A DNA stretch of 23,576 nucleotides, taken from assembly GCA_026988135.1 (NCBI GenBank), contig JALSLT010000019.1, forward strand, positions 1 to 23,576. The letters are read 5' to 3'. The translations under genes and the position numbers were made by a program. Each line of letters begins with the position of its first letter. Position 1 is the stretch's first letter. This DNA comes from Desulfurobacterium sp. GTDB lineage: Bacteria > Aquificota > Aquificia > Desulfurobacteriales > Desulfurobacteriaceae. This document shows, piece by piece, positions 23,418 through 23,576 of the stretch. Below the pieces are notes generated by a model. The model was not told the DNA's origin, made no database searches, and saw only the letters and a list, made by a program, of their open reading frames with translations.

Positions 23418-23576
23418 ATGGAGTTTCTGCTAAAGTTATCAAGAAGAAAGGTAGAAGGTAACAGTATCAAAACTAAAAGATATCTTTACGAAAAATTTGA
23501 CCTTAACAATAGATTAATCGCCATATTAGGAGCAAGAGGAACAGGTAAAACAACTCTGATGCTCCAGATTATTAAA
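23418..23576 (+). CDS. P-loop ATPase, start only (cut by window edge)
   Basis: 53 codons are visible, open to the window end. After a basic N-terminus, residues 33-45 read LIAILGARGTGKT, a Walker A P-loop (G38 to T45) with the style of the AAA_14/DUF4143 or related archaeal-type ATPases (family not certain from this fragment). GGAGG lies five bases before the ATG at 23418; an overlapping ATG at 23414 opens a frame that stops soon. The gene has its own promoter region with palindromes and follows hsdS by 142 bases. It may be a separate cassette or part of the accessory island. Confidence 0.7.
   Translation, partial: MEFLLKLSRRKVEGNSIKTKRYLYEKFDLNNRLIAILGARGTGKTTLMLQIIK

Noticed and set aside
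17968..23576. Prophage or insertion sequence behind the accessory region
   Set aside because: No transposase, integrase, terminal inverted repeats or target duplications are visible; the region shows only restriction-type genes.

Overview
The window is AT-rich, gene-dense bacterial chromosome. It is most consistent with a thermophilic Aquificota-type bacterium such as a Desulfurobacteriaceae member. The pointers are a NurA nuclease, many TTG/GTG starts, overlapping operons and a dnaX gene with a poly-A slippage site. The phylum is an inference from gene content and base composition, not from a marker-gene search.

Layout. (1) Positions 1-5.2 kb: the start of a secreted TPR protein (minus, cut by the window edge), divergent from a spherulin-4/GH135-like lipoprotein followed by bioA. 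Converging on bioA is nurA; divergent from nurA is a short penicillin-binding transpeptidase. (2) 5.3-6.9 kb: a membrane dCache-type diguanylate cyclase with intact GGEEF and I-site. (3) 6.9-11.7 kb, minus strand, one tightly packed transcription unit: promoter, tRNA-Ser(GGA), 4.5S SRP RNA, dnaX, NtrC-family regulator, TRIC/UPF0126 membrane protein, bioF. The protein genes mostly overlap or abut. dnaX carries an A9 run at which a -1 shift meets TGA at once, giving a 368-residue gamma-like product. (4) 11.7-17.9 kb: trpF (minus), divergent from clpX, tpiA, secG, a single-HKD lipoprotein and glnD (plus), a housekeeping operon with overlaps and strong Shine-Dalgarno sequences. (5) 18.0-23.6 kb: an accessory region built on a type I restriction-modification locus. 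In order it holds a putative HhH-GPD-like Fe-S DNA glycosylase, hsdM, an AlbA_2/GHKL-ATPase/winged-helix protein with seven TVEK repeats, a 30-codon hsdS N-terminal relic ending in heptad DNA repeats, a full hsdS, and the first 53 codons of a P-loop ATPase behind two 18-bp palindromes. No hsdR is visible.

How the genes fit together. BioF makes 8-amino-7-oxononanoate and BioA aminates it, two successive biotin steps from separate operons. DnaX (clamp loader), 4.5S RNA and SecG (protein export), ClpX (proteolysis), TpiA (glycolysis/gluconeogenesis), TrpF (tryptophan) and GlnD (nitrogen sensing) are core functions. HsdM plus HsdS would form a sequence-specific N6-adenine methyltransferase. The AlbA_2 protein is translationally coupled to hsdM, which suggests a regulatory or accessory role. 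Points most worth a second look are the dnaX slippage site, the in-frame duplicated hsdS start with heptad repeats, the glycosylase-like neighbour of hsdM, and the twin palindromes before the terminal ATPase.
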